A stretch of 64,000 nt of DNA from contig NZ_VXJV01000006.1 of the NCBI RefSeq assembly GCF_008692785.1, positions 338,754-402,753 on the forward strand, in the 5' to 3' direction. The notes below the pieces were generated by a model. It was not told where the DNA came from, searched no databases, and worked only from the letters and a program-made list of their open reading frames with translations. Of the stretch, positions 10,887-20,096 are shown piece by piece. Within the stretch, counting starts at the first letter, position 1. The number at the start of each line of letters is the position of its first letter. The stretch comes from Salmonella enterica subsp. diarizonae (lineage in GTDB: Bacteria; Pseudomonadota; Gammaproteobacteria; Enterobacterales; Enterobacteriaceae). A program made the position numbers and the translations under genes.

Positions 10887-11663
10887 TTAAACATCGATCA
10901 CTCCGTCAAGCACCACCTGTAATCTGCCCTGCGAACAGCGCTCCACGCGTCCTCGTACCCGGTACACTTCAGCCAGACGTTCCGCGGTAATCACCGTCTC
11001 CGGCGCGCCGCTGGCGACCAGCCTGCCGTCTTTTAGCATCAGTACATGTTCACCATGACGCAGTGCAATATTAATGTCATGCACCACGACTATCGTCACC
11101 CTATTTTGCGCCTGGGTATCCCGACGCACGAGATCCATTACGTGAAACTGATAGTTTAAATCCAGCGCGCTGAACGGCTCATCCAGTAACAGCAGTTCAG
11201 GGCAACGAATCAGCGATTGTGCCAGACCAACTAACTGCCGCTGACCGCCGGAAAGCTGGTCGAGATACTGCAACGCCAGGTGCGTTATGCCTAATTGCTC
11301 AAGGATAGCCAGTATCTGCGCCCTGTCCTGCGCATCGCCTCTGCCGCCTGATGCCCGCTGCGCCACGATAATCGACTCCAGTACATGCAGATGCACACCC
11401 TGCGGTAAGGACTGCGGCAAAAACACGACCTTCTGCGCCCGCTCGGCAAACGATAACGACATAAGATCCTCGCCATCAAGTCGCGCCTCGCCGTCGGCGT
11501 TATTCAGCCCGGCCAGCGAACGTAGTAACGTCGATTTACCACAGCCGTTCGGCCCCAGCAAAACGGTAATTTTCCCGCGCGGCAGTAAGGGAACGTTGAG
11601 ATCTGCAATAACCGGCTGAGTGGAATAGCCGGCGCTAAATGACCGGAGCATTAACCCACGCAT
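10887..11663 (-). CDS. Iron-siderophore/cobalamin-type ABC importer ATPase (FecE/BtuD-like)
   Basis: A 258-residue ABC ATPase with Walker A LLGPNGCGKSTLLR, signature QLSGGQRQL, Walker B LLLLDEPFSALD and the switch His in VVVHDINIA. This is the FecE/FhuC/BtuD class that powers uptake of ferric siderophores or cobalamin. Its start overlaps the end of the permease gene by one base. There is no periplasmic binding protein gene next to it in this window, so the substrate is not known. Salmonella carries this pair at the same site beside gpmA. Confidence 0.88.
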   Translation of the reverse strand: MRGLMLRSFSAGYSTQPVIADLNVPLLPRGKITVLLGPNGCGKSTLLRSLAGLNNADGEARLDGEDLMSLSFAERAQKVVFLPQSLPQGVHLHVLESIIVAQRASGGRGDAQDRAQILAILEQLGITHLALQYLDQLSGGQRQLVGLAQSLIRCPELLLLDEPFSALDLNYQFHVMDLVRRDTQAQNRVTIVVVHDINIALRHGEHVLMLKDGRLVASGAPETVITAERLAEVYRVRGRVERCSQGRLQVVLDGVIDV

Positions 11664-12742
11664 CAGAGACTCCCCCGATGTCGCAATACAATGCTTAAAA
11701 AGAACGGAACCCCGACCAGCGAGGTGACAATCCCCACCGGCACCATTACGCCCGGAACACTATTTTTCGCCACAATAGAGGCCAGCGATAACACCAGCCC
11801 GCCGATCAGCGCGCTGCCCGGAAGGTAGAAACGGTGATCTTCCCCCAAAAGTATTCGCGCGATATGCGGCGCAACGAGACCAATAAAACCAATCGGCCCG
11901 ACGAAAGCTACCGCCAGCGCTGATAACAAGCTGATACGCAACAATGACAGCAGACGTAAACGGCGGACATGAATCCCAAAGCTCAGCGCCCTCTCTTCGC
12001 CCAGACGTAATGCCGTTAGTTGCCAGGCGCTTCGTAACGACCCAAAAAGCACAGCAATAAACACAACGGCCAGTACGCCCAATTTTTCCCACGACGCACG
12101 GACCAGGCTCCCCATCGTCCAGAATACCAGCCCCTGCAGCGTATCTTCATCAGCCACAAACTGCATAATGGCGACCAATGCGTTAAAGGTGAATACCAGC
12201 GCAATACCGAACAATACTACCCCGGATGCGGCGACGCCTGTCCAACGGGTAATACCGTCCAGGAGTAACGCGGACAAAAGCGCAAAGATGAACGCATTGG
12301 CCGGGATAAACCAGGCGGCAGGAATACCGGGAATACCGAGCCCCAGCACAATCGCCAGCGCAGCGCCAAAAGCCGCGGCGGACGATACGCCGAGGGTAAA
12401 CGGCGTTGCCAGCGGATTATTTAAAATGGTTTGCATTTCGGCACCCGCCAGCCCTAGCGCCATGCCCACCAGCAGCGCCATCAGGGCGTAGGGTAAGCGA
12501 ATATCCCAGACAATAACGTGTACGCCCGCATTCACCTTTTCCGGCTGGAAAAGCGCCTGCCACAGCGCGCTGAGCGGTAAACCAGAAGACCCACAGGTTA
12601 CATCCACCATCAGTGAAGCCATCATCGCCAGCGCAATAGCTAACATGAGCACGGCCCTTTTGCGGATGATCTGGCGATAACGCGGAATGACTGGCGTGGA
12701 AGCGAGACTGGGCGCTAAAAGTGATTTGTCCTGACAGGTCAT
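11663..12742 (-). CDS. FecCD-family ABC importer permease
   Basis: A 359-residue integral membrane protein with about ten hydrophobic segments. It has family motifs: RLPYALMALLVGMALGLAGAEMQTILNNPLATPFTLGVSSAAAFGA in the first half (cut here only as description of the conserved coupling region), and GPIGFIGLVAPHIAR near the C-terminus, which contacts the ATPase. It forms the inner-membrane channel of a siderophore or vitamin B12 importer with the overlapping ATPase. A single permease gene implies a homodimer. No clear Fur box is seen upstream. Confidence 0.86.
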   Translation of the reverse strand: MTCQDKSLLAPSLASTPVIPRYRQIIRKRAVLMLAIALAMMASLMVDVTCGSSGLPLSALWQALFQPEKVNAGVHVIVWDIRLPYALMALLVGMALGLAGAEMQTILNNPLATPFTLGVSSAAAFGAALAIVLGLGIPGIPAAWFIPANAFIFALLSALLLDGITRWTGVAASGVVLFGIALVFTFNALVAIMQFVADEDTLQGLVFWTMGSLVRASWEKLGVLAVVFIAVLFGSLRSAWQLTALRLGEERALSFGIHVRRLRLLSLLRISLLSALAVAFVGPIGFIGLVAPHIARILLGEDHRFYLPGSALIGGLVLSLASIVAKNSVPGVMVPVGIVTSLVGVPFFLSIVLRHRGSL

Positions 12743-12852
12743 GGTTCGGGCTACGTTATTAATCAGAGGAGAATTATAGCGCCGAATGATTTCGTTATAT
12801 ATTTATTTATATTTCGAGTAATGACACGGTGGGCTATCTCATCTGTCTCCGA

Positions 12853-12880
12853 TAAAAAACCGGCCTTGCAGGCCGGTTTA
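12853..12880 (-). terminator. aroG terminator
   Basis: On the minus strand AACCGGCC and GGCCGGTT pair around a short loop and are followed by TTTTTT. It lies 14 bases after the aroG stop. Confidence 0.85.
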
Positions 12881-12894
12881 ACACGTAATGAAGA

Positions 12895-13947
12895 TTAACC
12901 ACGGCGGGCTTTTACCGCTGCCGACAACTGACGTAGCAGCGCATCGGTATCTTCCCAGCCAATGCAGGCGTCAGTAATGCTTTTACCGTAGGTCAGCGGC
13001 TGACCGCTTTCCAGGCTCTGGTTTCCTTCTACCAGATGACTCTCTACCATCACGCCAATAATCGCTTTTTCACCGCCCGCTATCTGCTGGCAGACATCGG
13101 CACAAACCTCCATCTGTTTTTGAAATTGCTTACAGGAGTTAGCATGGCTGAAATCAATCATGACCTGCGGCGTCAGTCCCGCTTTGGTGAGGCCTTCTTT
13201 CACCTCCGCAACATGCTGCGCGCTATAGTTTGGCGCTTTACCGCCGCGCAGAATGATATGGCAGTCGCCGTTGCCGCTGGTATTCACAATCGCTGAATGA
13301 CCCCATTTAGTGACGGAGAGGAAGCAGTGCGGCGCACCGGCGGCGTTGATCGCGTCAATCGCGACTTTAATCGTGCCATCAGTACCATTTTTAAAGCCGA
13401 CCGGACAAGAGAGGCCGGACGCCAGTTCGCGATGAACCTGGGATTCAGTAGTCCGCGCGCCAATGGCGCCCCAGCTCATCAGATCGGCCAGATATTGCGG
13501 CGTGATCATATCGAGGAATTCACCGGCGGCAGGAAGACCGCTGTCATTAATATCCAGCAGCAGTTTGCGCGCAATACGCAGACCGTCGTTAATCTGGAAG
13601 CTGTTATCCATGTGCGGATCGTTAATCAGCCCTTTCCAGCCGACGGTGGTACGCGGTTTCTCAAAATAGACGCGCATGACAATTTCAAGCTCGCCTTTAA
13701 GCTCATCGCGTAGCGCCAGCAAACGGGCGGCATACTCTTTCGCCGCTGCCGGATCATGAATTGAACAAGGACCAATCACCACCAGCAGACGATCGTCATT
13801 GCCTTTGAGTATTTTATGGATGGCTTTGCGCGCGTGGGCAACGGTATTTGCTGCATTTTCCGTTGCGGGAAACTTTTCCAGCAGCGCGACCGGAGGTAAT
13901 AACTCGTTGATTTCTTTAATGCGTAAATCGTCGTTCTGATAATTCAT
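12895..13947 (-). CDS. aroG: DAHP synthase, phenylalanine-sensitive
   Basis: A 350-residue class I 3-deoxy-D-arabino-heptulosonate-7-phosphate synthase, the first step of aromatic amino acid synthesis. It matches E. coli AroG over its full length: MNYQNDDLRIKEINELLPP, the metal/PEP region VIGPCSIHD (metal-ligand Cys), RTTVGWKGL, and IDFSHANS with a metal His. The start at 13947 is preceded by GGAATAA. An in-frame extension to 14076 would run through the TyrR box and is rejected. Transcription is minus, with a TyrR operator 70 bases upstream of the start. Confidence 0.96.
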   Translation of the reverse strand: MNYQNDDLRIKEINELLPPVALLEKFPATENAANTVAHARKAIHKILKGNDDRLLVVIGPCSIHDPAAAKEYAARLLALRDELKGELEIVMRVYFEKPRTTVGWKGLINDPHMDNSFQINDGLRIARKLLLDINDSGLPAAGEFLDMITPQYLADLMSWGAIGARTTESQVHRELASGLSCPVGFKNGTDGTIKVAIDAINAAGAPHCFLSVTKWGHSAIVNTSGNGDCHIILRGGKAPNYSAQHVAEVKEGLTKAGLTPQVMIDFSHANSCKQFQKQMEVCADVCQQIAGGEKAIIGVMVESHLVEGNQSLESGQPLTYGKSITDACIGWEDTDALLRQLSAAVKARRG

Positions 13948-14017
13948 GTTTATTCCAGTGTTGCCGTACTTATCCCAATGAATGCAATCCCTCCAATCTA
14001 TCTCTTCAATTAAATAG

Positions 14018-14035
14018 TGTAAACGGGCTTTTACA
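14018..14035 (-). promoter_or_regulatory. TyrR box upstream of aroG
   Basis: TGTAAACGGGCTTTTACA is a perfect TGTAAA-N6-TTTACA strong TyrR box. Phenylalanine- or tryptophan-bound TyrR is known to repress aroG. Confidence 0.88.
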
Positions 14036-14266
14036 CTTTGAACGGAATAATCCTGGAATTCAGGAAAAAAACGCACAAATGTAGCGAAAAATGGGATCTA
14101 ACCTACAATTTTTAACTGTAACCACTCTGTTTATGAATTATTGCAAGATTCTCTGCTGCGTTACCAGGCGGCGGCGAAAGCTTTTTATCCCTTATTTGAG
14201 GATTTGACTGACACGTGCACTGTTGGAAGAGGTTATCCGACATATCCACCATAACAGGAGCATCTT

Positions 14267-14653
14267 ATGAAAATGACAAAACTGACTACGCTTTTACTCA
14301 CCGCTACCCTCGGCCTTGCCAGCGGCGCAGCGTTAGCTGCTGAATCTAACGCGCAGTCCAGTAATGGCCAGGCGAACTCGGCGGCAAATGCCGGCCAGGT
14401 TGCCCCGGACGCCCGCCAGAATGTGGCGCCGAATGATGTGAATAACAACGACATCAATACCAACGGCAATACTAACAGTACGATGCAGCATCCTGACGGT
14501 TCAACCATGAATCATGACGGAATGACCAAGGAAGAAGAGCATAAAAATACCATGTGTAAAGACGGTCGCTGCCCGGATATTAATAAAAAAGTGGAAACCG
14601 GTAATGGCGTCAATAATGACGTGAATACCAAAACCGACGGTACCACACAGTAA
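14267..14653 (+). CDS. ybgS: Exported low-complexity protein YbgS
   Basis: A 128-residue protein with an N-terminal signal peptide ([24 protein letters not shown], cleavage likely after ALA-A at about residue 24). The mature part is rich in Asn, Asp, Thr and Gly, with repeated [17 protein letters not shown] segments. Its length and gene position match YbgS, a conserved enterobacterial periplasmic protein of unknown function. A single CKDGRC pair of cysteines near residue 104 could form a disulfide. It is a single-gene unit ended by a strong terminator. Confidence 0.9.
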   Translation: MKMTKLTTLLLTATLGLASGAALAAESNAQSSNGQANSAANAGQVAPDARQNVAPNDVNNNDINTNGNTNSTMQHPDGSTMNHDGMTKEEEHKNTMCKDGRCPDINKKVETGNGVNNDVNTKTDGTTQ

Positions 14654-14675
14654 TTCAGAAAAAAGTCTGATAACG

Positions 14676-14698
14676 GGAGAGCTTTCGCTCTCCTTTTT
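14676..14698 (+). terminator. ybgS terminator
   Basis: GGAGAGC-TTTC-GCTCTCC followed by TTTTT, a textbook intrinsic terminator 22 bases after the ybgS stop. Confidence 0.9.
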
Positions 14699-14763
14699 AT
14701 TTTGTCAGCGAAAAATCAGTATGATGTCTACAGTATTGATGAGAATAACAAAGGAATGACGTT

Positions 14764-15702
14764 ATGGCGCACTCACACTCTCATGCCGATTCACACCTGC
14801 CGAAAGATAATAATGCTCGTCGCCTGCTTTTTGCCTTTATCGTCACCGCCGGATTTATGCTCATTGAGGTGGTGGGCGGGATACTCTCCGGCTCGCTGGC
14901 GTTGTTGGCGGATGCGGGACATATGCTCACCGACGCGGCGGCCCTTCTCTTTGCGCTGCTGGCGGTTCAGTTTTCCCGTCGCCCCCCGACGGTTCGCCAC
15001 ACTTTTGGCTGGCTAAGACTCACCACTCTGGCGGCCTTTGTGAATGCCATTGCGTTGGTGGTCATTACCCTCCTTATTGTCTGGGAAGCGATAGAGCGCT
15101 TTTACACGCCACGTCCGGTGGCAGGCAGTCTGATGATGGTGATTGCGGTCGCGGGTCTGCTGGCGAACCTGTTTGCGTTCTGGATTCTTCATCGGGGAAG
15201 CGATGAAAAAAACCTGAACGTTCGCGCTGCCGCGCTACATGTGATGGGCGATTTGCTGGGCTCCGTCGGCGCAATAGCCGCTGCGCTGATTATTATCTGG
15301 ACCGGCTGGACGCCAGCGGACCCGATTCTCTCTATTCTGGTTTCGGTACTGGTGCTACGCAGCGCCTGGCGTTTGTTAAAAGATAGCGTCAACGAATTGC
15401 TGGAAGGCGCGCCGGTTTCACTGGATATTAATGCCTTACAGCGCCATTTAAGCCGGGAAATCCCCGAAGTTCGCAACGTACACCACGTGCATGTCTGGAT
15501 GGTCGGCGAAAAACCGGTCATGACATTGCACGCTCAGGTCATTCCGCCGCACAACCATGATGCGCTGCTGGAACGTATCCAGGATTTCCTGATGCACGAA
15601 TACCATATTGCGCACGCTACAATTCAGATGGAGTATCAAGTGTGTCACGGCCCGGACTGCCATCTGAATCAGATGGCATCCGGGCATGTTCATCACCATT
15701 AA
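14764..15702 (+). CDS. zitB: Zinc efflux transporter ZitB (CDF family)
   Basis: A 312-residue cation diffusion facilitator that exports Zn2+ in exchange for protons across the inner membrane. A His-rich N-terminus ([11 protein letters not shown]) is followed by six hydrophobic segments. Metal-site motifs are seen in [14 protein letters not shown] (HxxxD, TM2) and [11 protein letters not shown] (TM5). A cytoplasmic C-terminal domain ends in His-rich HGPDC and SGHVHHH. The gene order ybgS-zitB-pnuC is conserved. Its last four bases overlap the end of the convergent pnuC. Confidence 0.95.
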   Translation: MAHSHSHADSHLPKDNNARRLLFAFIVTAGFMLIEVVGGILSGSLALLADAGHMLTDAAALLFALLAVQFSRRPPTVRHTFGWLRLTTLAAFVNAIALVVITLLIVWEAIERFYTPRPVAGSLMMVIAVAGLLANLFAFWILHRGSDEKNLNVRAAALHVMGDLLGSVGAIAAALIIIWTGWTPADPILSILVSVLVLRSAWRLLKDSVNELLEGAPVSLDINALQRHLSREIPEVRNVHHVHVWMVGEKPVMTLHAQVIPPHNHDALLERIQDFLMHEYHIAHATIQMEYQVCHGPDCHLNQMASGHVHHH

Positions 15703-16418
15703 GGGGAAAGCGCGCGCGATCCTCGCTCCCGCGCGCTGTTTATCCACATGCGGCTACCGTTCACGGCGATAAATGTCAGGATCAGATACTCCAGCGACAT
15801 CGCATAGACGCCCTGCAAAGCAAAAATCACCACGCTGATCACGTTGATTATCACCCACAGTAGCCAGTTTTCGACATATTTGCGTGTCATCAGAATCATC
15901 GCCGCGATAGACAGCACCATCATGCAGGAGTCCCAAAACGGGAAGGCGTCCGGTTGCAGTATGGGCATTGTCACCTGTAACCCCAGCATCTGCATAATGG
16001 CGACGGCCACTCGCGTCAGGACGGCGAATACGGGATCGATATATCGCGTCATCAAACCGATGGCTATCACACATATCGCCAGCCATGCCATTGCTTTTGA
16101 CAACGGCAGCCAGCGGATTTTAAGCTCGGCTTCATTATCATTTGTTTGCCGCGACCACGCATACCAGCCATAAATATTGGCGGCAAAGAAAAAGAGTTGC
16201 AGCAACAGACTGGCATAGAGCTGGATCTGAAAGAAAATAATCGCAAACAGGGTGACGTTAACCAGCCCAAAAAAGTAGTTGCTGATCTTCTCCAGACTGG
16301 CAAGCCAAATACAGAGCAGGCCGGCGATGGTTCCTACCGCTTCGATCCACGAAAGATCGTAACCGCCGGTGCCGATCGGAATATGAACCAGTATGTTGTG
16401 CGTACTAAAAAAATCCAT
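15699..16418 (-). CDS. pnuC: Nicotinamide riboside transporter PnuC
   Basis: A 239-residue inner-membrane protein with about seven hydrophobic segments. It brings in nicotinamide riboside for NAD salvage by facilitated diffusion. Features include the tryptophan-rich segment [12 protein letters not shown] and [12 protein letters not shown]. It is downstream of nadA on the same strand with a 24-base gap, the NadR-controlled nadA-pnuC operon. The 3' ends of pnuC and zitB converge and overlap slightly. Confidence 0.94.
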   Translation of the reverse strand: MDFFSTHNILVHIPIGTGGYDLSWIEAVGTIAGLLCIWLASLEKISNYFFGLVNVTLFAIIFFQIQLYASLLLQLFFFAANIYGWYAWSRQTNDNEAELKIRWLPLSKAMAWLAICVIAIGLMTRYIDPVFAVLTRVAVAIMQMLGLQVTMPILQPDAFPFWDSCMMVLSIAAMILMTRKYVENWLLWVIINVISVVIFALQGVYAMSLEYLILTFIAVNGSRMWINSARERGSRALSP

Positions 16419-16442
16419 TCTCTCCCCCCAAGATTTCCGTTT

Positions 16443-17486
16443 TTATGCCCGAAGTGTAGCCGCAAAATCCAGCATCCGGTTGAGGGGCAGTAATGCGCCC
16501 TCGCGTTGCGCCGTATCAACCTGTATCTCATGCGCTGCGCCTCCCTGCTCCAGCCCTTCAGCGATGGCTTTCAGGCCATTCATCGCCATCCACGGACAGT
16601 GCGCGCAACTACGGCAGGTCGCCCCCTCGCCAGCCGTAGGTGCTTCAAGCAACTCTTTTTCAGGCACCGTCTGCTGCATTTTGTAAAAAATGCCGCGATC
16701 GGTCGCCACAATAAGCTGTCTGTGCGGCAGCGTTTTTGCCGCCTTAATGAGCTGACTAGTTGAGCCCACCGCATCGGCCATCTCGACAATGGACTGCGGC
16801 GATTCAGGATGAACCAGAATAGCGGCATCGGGATAGATTTTTTTTAAACGGGTCAACGCCTGGGTTTTAAACTCATCATGTACAATACACGCCCCTTGCC
16901 AGCACAGTACATCGGCCCCGGTCTGTTTTTGCACATAATTCCCCAGGTGTCTGTCCGGCGCCCAGATAATTTTTTCCCCCAAACTATCCAGATACTCAAT
17001 CAGTTCTACGGCAATACTGGAGGTCACAACCCAGTCTGCACGCGCTTTAACAGCAGCCGAGGTGTTAGCATAGACCACTACGGTTCTGTCAGGATGGGCA
17101 TCACAAAAAGCGCTAAATTCGTCTATTGGGCAGCCTAAATCCAGCGAACATTCCGCCGCCAGGGTAGGCATAAGAATAGTTTTTTCCGGGCTGAGAATTT
17201 TGGCGGTTTCCCCCATAAACCGTACGCCTGCTACCAGCAGCGTGGATGCGGCGTGCTTCGCGCCGAAACGGGCCATTTCCAGCGAGTCGGAAACACACCC
17301 ACCTGTTTCTTCAGCAAGTTGTTGAATTTCCGGATCGGTATAATAATGCGCCACCATCACCGCATCCCGTTCGCTGAGGAGTCGTTTGATTTTCTCACGA
17401 TAAAATTGCTTTTCCTCAACGCTTAACGGCGCTGGCTTTAGCGGAAACGGATAGATTGCGGCTTGTGGGTCAAACATTACGCTCAT
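16443..17486 (-). CDS. nadA: Quinolinate synthase A
   Basis: A 347-residue 4Fe-4S enzyme that condenses iminoaspartate with dihydroxyacetone phosphate to quinolinate, the pyridine ring precursor of NAD. The three cluster cysteines are visible in [21 protein letters not shown] and [10 protein letters not shown]. The start at 17486 is the first Met of the family consensus ([15 protein letters not shown]). It is the first gene of nadA-pnuC, with a NadR box upstream. Confidence 0.96.
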   Translation of the reverse strand: MSVMFDPQAAIYPFPLKPAPLSVEEKQFYREKIKRLLSERDAVMVAHYYTDPEIQQLAEETGGCVSDSLEMARFGAKHAASTLLVAGVRFMGETAKILSPEKTILMPTLAAECSLDLGCPIDEFSAFCDAHPDRTVVVYANTSAAVKARADWVVTSSIAVELIEYLDSLGEKIIWAPDRHLGNYVQKQTGADVLCWQGACIVHDEFKTQALTRLKKIYPDAAILVHPESPQSIVEMADAVGSTSQLIKAAKTLPHRQLIVATDRGIFYKMQQTVPEKELLEAPTAGEGATCRSCAHCPWMAMNGLKAIAEGLEQGGAAHEIQVDTAQREGALLPLNRMLDFAATLRA

Positions 17487-17558
17487 CGTGGCTTCTCGTT
17501 TTACTGGCTTAACGAAACAACCGAATGAAAGCGCAATAAACGCTACAATCGGTTAATT

Positions 17559-17576
17559 TGTTTTATATGCTAAACA
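17559..17576 (-). promoter_or_regulatory. NadR operator upstream of nadA
   Basis: TGTTTTATATGCTAAACA matches the NadR box TGTTTA-N6-TAAACA with one mismatch and lies 73 bases before the nadA start. It is expected to mediate NAD-dependent repression. Confidence 0.8.
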
Positions 17577-17614
17577 AGATAGCCGATCAAATAAGGAAAG
17601 TCACAATAATTACG

Positions 17615-17706
17615 TAGCCCGTGTCTGATGGCGGCGTAACGTCTTATCTGGCCTACGTGAGCGGTACCGTCTGTAGGCCTGATAAGCGCAGCGCATCAGG
17701 CAAGAC
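17615..17706. repeat. REP/BIME element
   Basis: Inverted REP units (GTCTGATGGCGGCGTAACG, TTATCTGGCCTACG, TAGGCCTGATAAGCGCAGCG, CATCAGGCAAG) lie between the nadA promoter and the tRNA cluster terminator. Confidence 0.85.
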
Positions 17707-17748
17707 CCAAACCTGCTGCAGGTTCGAATCTTCCATATTGCAGATAGC

Positions 17749-17775
17749 AAAAAGGCGCCTTTAGGGCGCCTTTTT
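17749..17775 (-). terminator. Terminator of the tRNA-Lys/Val operon
   Basis: AAAAAGGCGCC and GGCGCCTTTTT form a strong symmetric hairpin, downstream of the last spacer repeat in the direction of tRNA transcription. It could work in both directions. Confidence 0.85.
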
Positions 17776-17779
17776 ACAT

Positions 17780-17852
17780 TGGTGGGTCGTGCAGGATGAC
17801 TCGGCTTCGCCTCGCCCTACGGGCCGTTGCTGGCGCAACGTTATCCTTCACG
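17780..17852 (-). repeat. tRNA-Lys spacer repeat, copy 3 (last transcribed)
   Basis: This 73-base unit ends, on the transcribed strand, in ATCCTGCACGACCCACCA, identical to the 3' 18 bases of tRNA-Lys including CCA. The rest is two or three short hairpins: CGTTGC-GCCA-GCAACG, GCCCGTAGGGC, GGCGAAGCC. It starts 26 bases after the upstream tRNA-Lys (17879-17954). Two more copies lie in the cluster. Confidence 0.85.
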
Positions 17853-17878
17853 CTCAACATCTGAGTTTGATGTTAAAT

Positions 17879-17954
17879 TGGTGGGTCGTGCAGGATTCGA
17901 ACCTGCGACCAATTGATTAAAAGTCAACTGCTCTACCAACTGAGCTAACGACCC
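17879..17954 (-). tRNA. tRNA-Lys (anticodon TTT)
   Basis: A 76-base gene with encoded CCA. On the minus strand it begins GGGTCGTTAGCTCAG, has the anticodon loop CTTTTAA, T-arm GGTTCGAATCC, and ends CGACCCACCA. It is identical to the other three copies in the cluster and is the last of the five tRNAs in transcription order. Confidence 0.97.
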
Positions 17955-17988
17955 CTTAGATAAGGGTTACTGCTTCAATCATTCAGGA

Positions 17989-18062
17989 TGGTGGGTCGTG
18001 CAGGATGATTCGGCTTCGCCTCGCCCTTCGGCGCCGTTGCTAAAGCAACGTTATCCTTCACG
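17989..18062 (-). repeat. tRNA-Lys spacer repeat, copy 2
   Basis: The same unit as at 17780 and 18401, with the tRNA-Lys 3' end copied at its 3' terminus. The first hairpin keeps its CGTTGC/GCAACG stem with a changed loop. The second hairpin reads GGCGCCGAAGGGCG, so base changes fall mainly in loops. It lies 27 bases after the tRNA-Lys at 18090-18165. Confidence 0.85.
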
Positions 18063-18089
18063 TTCTCTACCAGTTACCACCTTGTATAT

Positions 18090-18165
18090 TGGTGGGTCGT
18101 GCAGGATTCGAACCTGCGACCAATTGATTAAAAGTCAACTGCTCTACCAACTGAGCTAACGACCC
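18090..18165 (-). tRNA. tRNA-Lys (anticodon TTT)
   Basis: A 76-base copy identical to the tRNA-Lys at 17879-17954, with encoded CCA. It is the fourth tRNA of the transcript and is followed by spacer repeat copy 2. Confidence 0.97.
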
Positions 18166-18208
18166 ATACGGGTGCTGCCTGAAAGATTTTACTCGGACCA
18201 TCTAAAGA

Positions 18209-18284
18209 TGGTGGGTCGTGCAGGATTCGAACCTGCGACCAATTGATTAAAAGTCAACTGCTCTACCAACTGAGCTAACGACCC
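18209..18284 (-). tRNA. tRNA-Lys (anticodon TTT)
   Basis: A 76-base identical tRNA-Lys with encoded CCA, three bases after the tRNA-Val gene on the transcribed strand. Unlike the other three copies it is not followed by the spacer repeat. Confidence 0.97.
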
Positions 18285-18287
18285 GAG

Positions 18288-18363
18288 TGGTGGGTGATGA
18301 CGGGATCGAACCGCCGACCCCCTCCTTGTAAGGGAGGTGCTCTCCCAGCTGAGCTAATCACCC
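18288..18363 (-). tRNA. tRNA-Val (anticodon TAC)
   Basis: On the minus strand: GGGTGATTAGCTCAGCTGGG, anticodon loop CTTACAA, T-arm GGTTCGATCC, and a 3' end CATCACCCACCA. 76 bases with encoded CCA. It is the only valine tRNA in this five-gene operon. Confidence 0.97.
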
Positions 18364-18400
18364 GATACTACGCTGGATATTACTGACTAACCGAAATTAG

Positions 18401-18473
18401 TGGTGGGTCGTGCAGGATGACTCGGCTTTGCCTCGCCCTACGGGCCGTTGCTGACGCAACGTTATCCTTCACG
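18401..18473 (-). repeat. tRNA-Lys spacer repeat, copy 1 (first transcribed)
   Basis: A 73-base unit ending in the tRNA-Lys 3' sequence ATCCTGCACGACCCACCA on the transcribed strand. It sits 26 bases after the first tRNA-Lys and 37 before tRNA-Val. The stems CGTTGC/GCAACG and GCCC/GGGC are kept, while loops differ from the other copies. Confidence 0.85.
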
Positions 18474-18499
18474 TTTTATTCTCGTTTCCACCGAACGAT

Positions 18500-18575
18500 T
18501 GGTGGGTCGTGCAGGATTCGAACCTGCGACCAATTGATTAAAAGTCAACTGCTCTACCAACTGAGCTAACGACCC
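18500..18575 (-). tRNA. tRNA-Lys (anticodon TTT)
   Basis: The first tRNA of the operon in transcription order. It is the same 76-base sequence with encoded CCA as the three other copies. The promoter should lie just to the right, in the AT-containing stretch between here and cpoB. Confidence 0.97.
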
Positions 18576-18739
18576 ACTTTTACGTTGCTTTCGAGTTGTT
18601 TAATATCCCGTGGCAACGGCGGCATATATTACTGATTTCAGATTTGAGCGCAACAAAAATTTCGACGCAAGGGGCTCAACTGCTTAGGAATCGCACGACG
18701 CGACCAGAAAAAAGGCGTTTTCTGGTCGCATGGTACGCA

Positions 18740-19528
18740 TTACATTGCGTTAAGACGCTTCTGCGCCTGTTTCGCGCCATCAGTGCCAGGATATTTGCTA
18801 ATTACCTGCTGATAAACCGCTTTCGCTTTTGCCGTATCACCTTTGTCCTGCATGATAACGCCAACTTTGTACATCGCATCCGCAGCCTTCGGCGACTTAG
18901 GATAATTTTTCACTACCGAGGCGAAATAATAGGCAGCATCATCTTTTTTACCCTTGTTATAATTCAACTGGCCCAGCCAATAATTGGCGTTCGGCTGATA
19001 AGTAGAATCAGGGTATTTCTTGATGAAGTTCTGAAACGCCACAATCGCATCATCCTGGCGGGACTTATCCTGCACCAGCGCAATTGCCGCATTGTAATCG
19101 GTATTCGCATCGCCACTTTGTACCGGCACCCCGGAGGTTGCCGTACCGGCATCCGGGGCGGGGGTCGTAGCGGTTGCCGCCCCGCTCTGGTCGCCGGCCG
19201 CAGGCTGCGCTGCGCCGCCATTATTCAAGTTCCCTAGCTGCAGCATGATTTGCTTCTGGCGCTCCATCACCTGATTCAGTTGATACTGATTTTCCTGGAT
19301 TTGACCGCGCAAAGAATCGATATCGGACTGATTATCGGAGAGCTGTTGCTGAAGTTGGGTTAAAAGCTGGCTGTGAGCGTTAGAGATACGCTCAAGTTGA
19401 GTGACGCGGTCTTCGACCGAGCCTGAGCCGACACTACTGATTGGCGCCTGAGCAAAAGCGGCCCAGGGGGCCGCTATGCCAACCAGTAACGACAGACTCA
19501 ACAGATGATGTCTGAAGTTACTGCTCAT
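18740..19528 (-). CDS. cpoB: Cell division coordinator CpoB (YbgF)
   Basis: A 262-residue periplasmic protein that links peptidoglycan synthesis (PBP1B) with Tol-dependent outer-membrane constriction. A signal peptide (about residues 1-26, ending AAFA) is followed by a coiled coil with VTQLERISNAHSQLLTQLQQQL and DIDSLRGQIQENQ, a Gly/Ala/Thr-rich linker, and a C-terminal TPR domain (from about residue 140, ANYWLGQLNYNKGKKDDAAYYF and repeats). It is the last gene of the tol-pal operon, 9 bases after pal. Confidence 0.95.
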   Translation of the reverse strand: MSSNFRHHLLSLSLLVGIAAPWAAFAQAPISSVGSGSVEDRVTQLERISNAHSQLLTQLQQQLSDNQSDIDSLRGQIQENQYQLNQVMERQKQIMLQLGNLNNGGAAQPAAGDQSGAATATTPAPDAGTATSGVPVQSGDANTDYNAAIALVQDKSRQDDAIVAFQNFIKKYPDSTYQPNANYWLGQLNYNKGKKDDAAYYFASVVKNYPKSPKAADAMYKVGVIMQDKGDTAKAKAVYQQVISKYPGTDGAKQAQKRLNAM

Positions 19529-19537
19529 GCAATTCTC

Positions 19538-20086
<549 letters not shown>

Positions 20087-20096
20087 TTAATTATTA

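Noticed and set aside
17780..18473. tRNA-spacer repeats considered as prophage attachment site scars
   Set aside because: They recur at the same distance after three tRNA-Lys genes and keep hairpin stems, and no integrase or phage gene is near, so a spacer RNA repeat is the better reading.
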